Assembly (NCBI GenBank): GCA_003567615.1
Contig: PWZC01000065.1
Location: 1 to 5,936 of the forward strand
Source of the DNA: Gemmatimonadota bacterium
GTDB taxonomy: Bacteria; Gemmatimonadota; Gemmatimonadetes; Longimicrobiales; Gaopeijiaceae
Length of the DNA: 5,936 bases
Reading direction: 5' to 3'
The translations under genes were made by a program, and so were the position numbers. Shown here piece after piece: positions 5,899 through 5,936 of this stretch (the first letter of the stretch is position 1; every line of letters begins with the position of its first letter). The notes beneath the pieces are model-generated. The model did not search any database. It was not told where the DNA came from and was given only the letters and a program-made list of their open reading frames with translations.

Positions 5899-5936
5899 GG
5901 GCAGGCCGACGCTGGGGATGCTCCATAACAGGGCCG
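5895..5936 (+). CDS. Probable start of a further gene, unidentified (partial)
   Basis: An ATG at 5895 overlaps the activator stop as ATGA and opens a frame that stays open for all 14 codons to the window end (MRAGRRWGCSITGP). The GGAGG at 5884-5888 is correctly spaced. Arg-rich residues followed by a more hydrophobic run could begin a membrane or exported protein, but 14 residues cannot identify it. A second ATG at 5918 is also open but has poorer ribosome-site spacing. If real, this gene is translationally coupled to the activator and may be a sensor or partner of it. Confidence 0.5.
   Translation, partial: MRAGRRWGCSITGP

Noticed and set aside
1..5936. CRISPR array, tRNA or rRNA gene, insertion sequence, attachment site or phage gene
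   Set aside because: No regularly spaced direct repeats, cloverleaf-like segment, transposase or integrase motif, or terminal inverted repeats were seen on either strand.

Overview
The window is GC-rich, densely coding bacterial chromosome. It contains five recognisable protein genes, two of them or their neighbours cut by the window edges, around one short divergent intergenic region. The strong AGGAGG-type ribosome sites, GC-rich codon use and an intact sigma-54 activator point to a Gram-negative-type bacterium from a GC-rich phylum such as Gemmatimonadota, Acidobacteriota, Myxococcota or Pseudomonadota. No marker gene settles the phylum; my weak preference for Gemmatimonadota is inference only.

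Minus-strand block, read from about 4255 down to 1. Four genes are packed head to tail with overlapping stop and start codons. They are a COG4671-type (MurG-like, GT-B) predicted glycosyltransferase (4255-3002), a WcaL-like GT4 glycosyltransferase (3005-1776), a second GT4 glycosyltransferase (1786-518), and the N-terminal transmembrane part of an ABC exporter (521-1, running off the window). The overlaps are 4, 11 and 4 nt. Each of the three downstream genes has a strong Shine-Dalgarno sequence inside the end of the gene before it. This is the signature of one translationally coupled operon. Its likely output is a glycosylated lipid, polysaccharide or other glycoconjugate that is assembled in the cytoplasm and moved across the inner membrane by the exporter; the product itself cannot be read from the sequence.

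Intergenic region, 4256-4539. This relatively AT-richer 284-bp stretch separates the divergent transcription units and should hold both promoters. No convincing sigma-70 or sigma-54 promoter is visible. It does hold three inverted repeats, including a 47-nt two-part hairpin directly upstream of the first glycosyltransferase gene.

Plus-strand block, 4540-5936. A sigma-54-dependent enhancer-binding activator has a complete AAA+ domain with GAFTGA, a Fis-type DNA-binding domain, and an N-terminal domain that looks like a response-regulator receiver without the usual phosphorylation residues. It is followed by the probable start of another gene (5895 onward), coupled through an ATGA overlap with a good ribosome site. 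The activator may control the divergent glycosyltransferase operon, but this is inference from position only.
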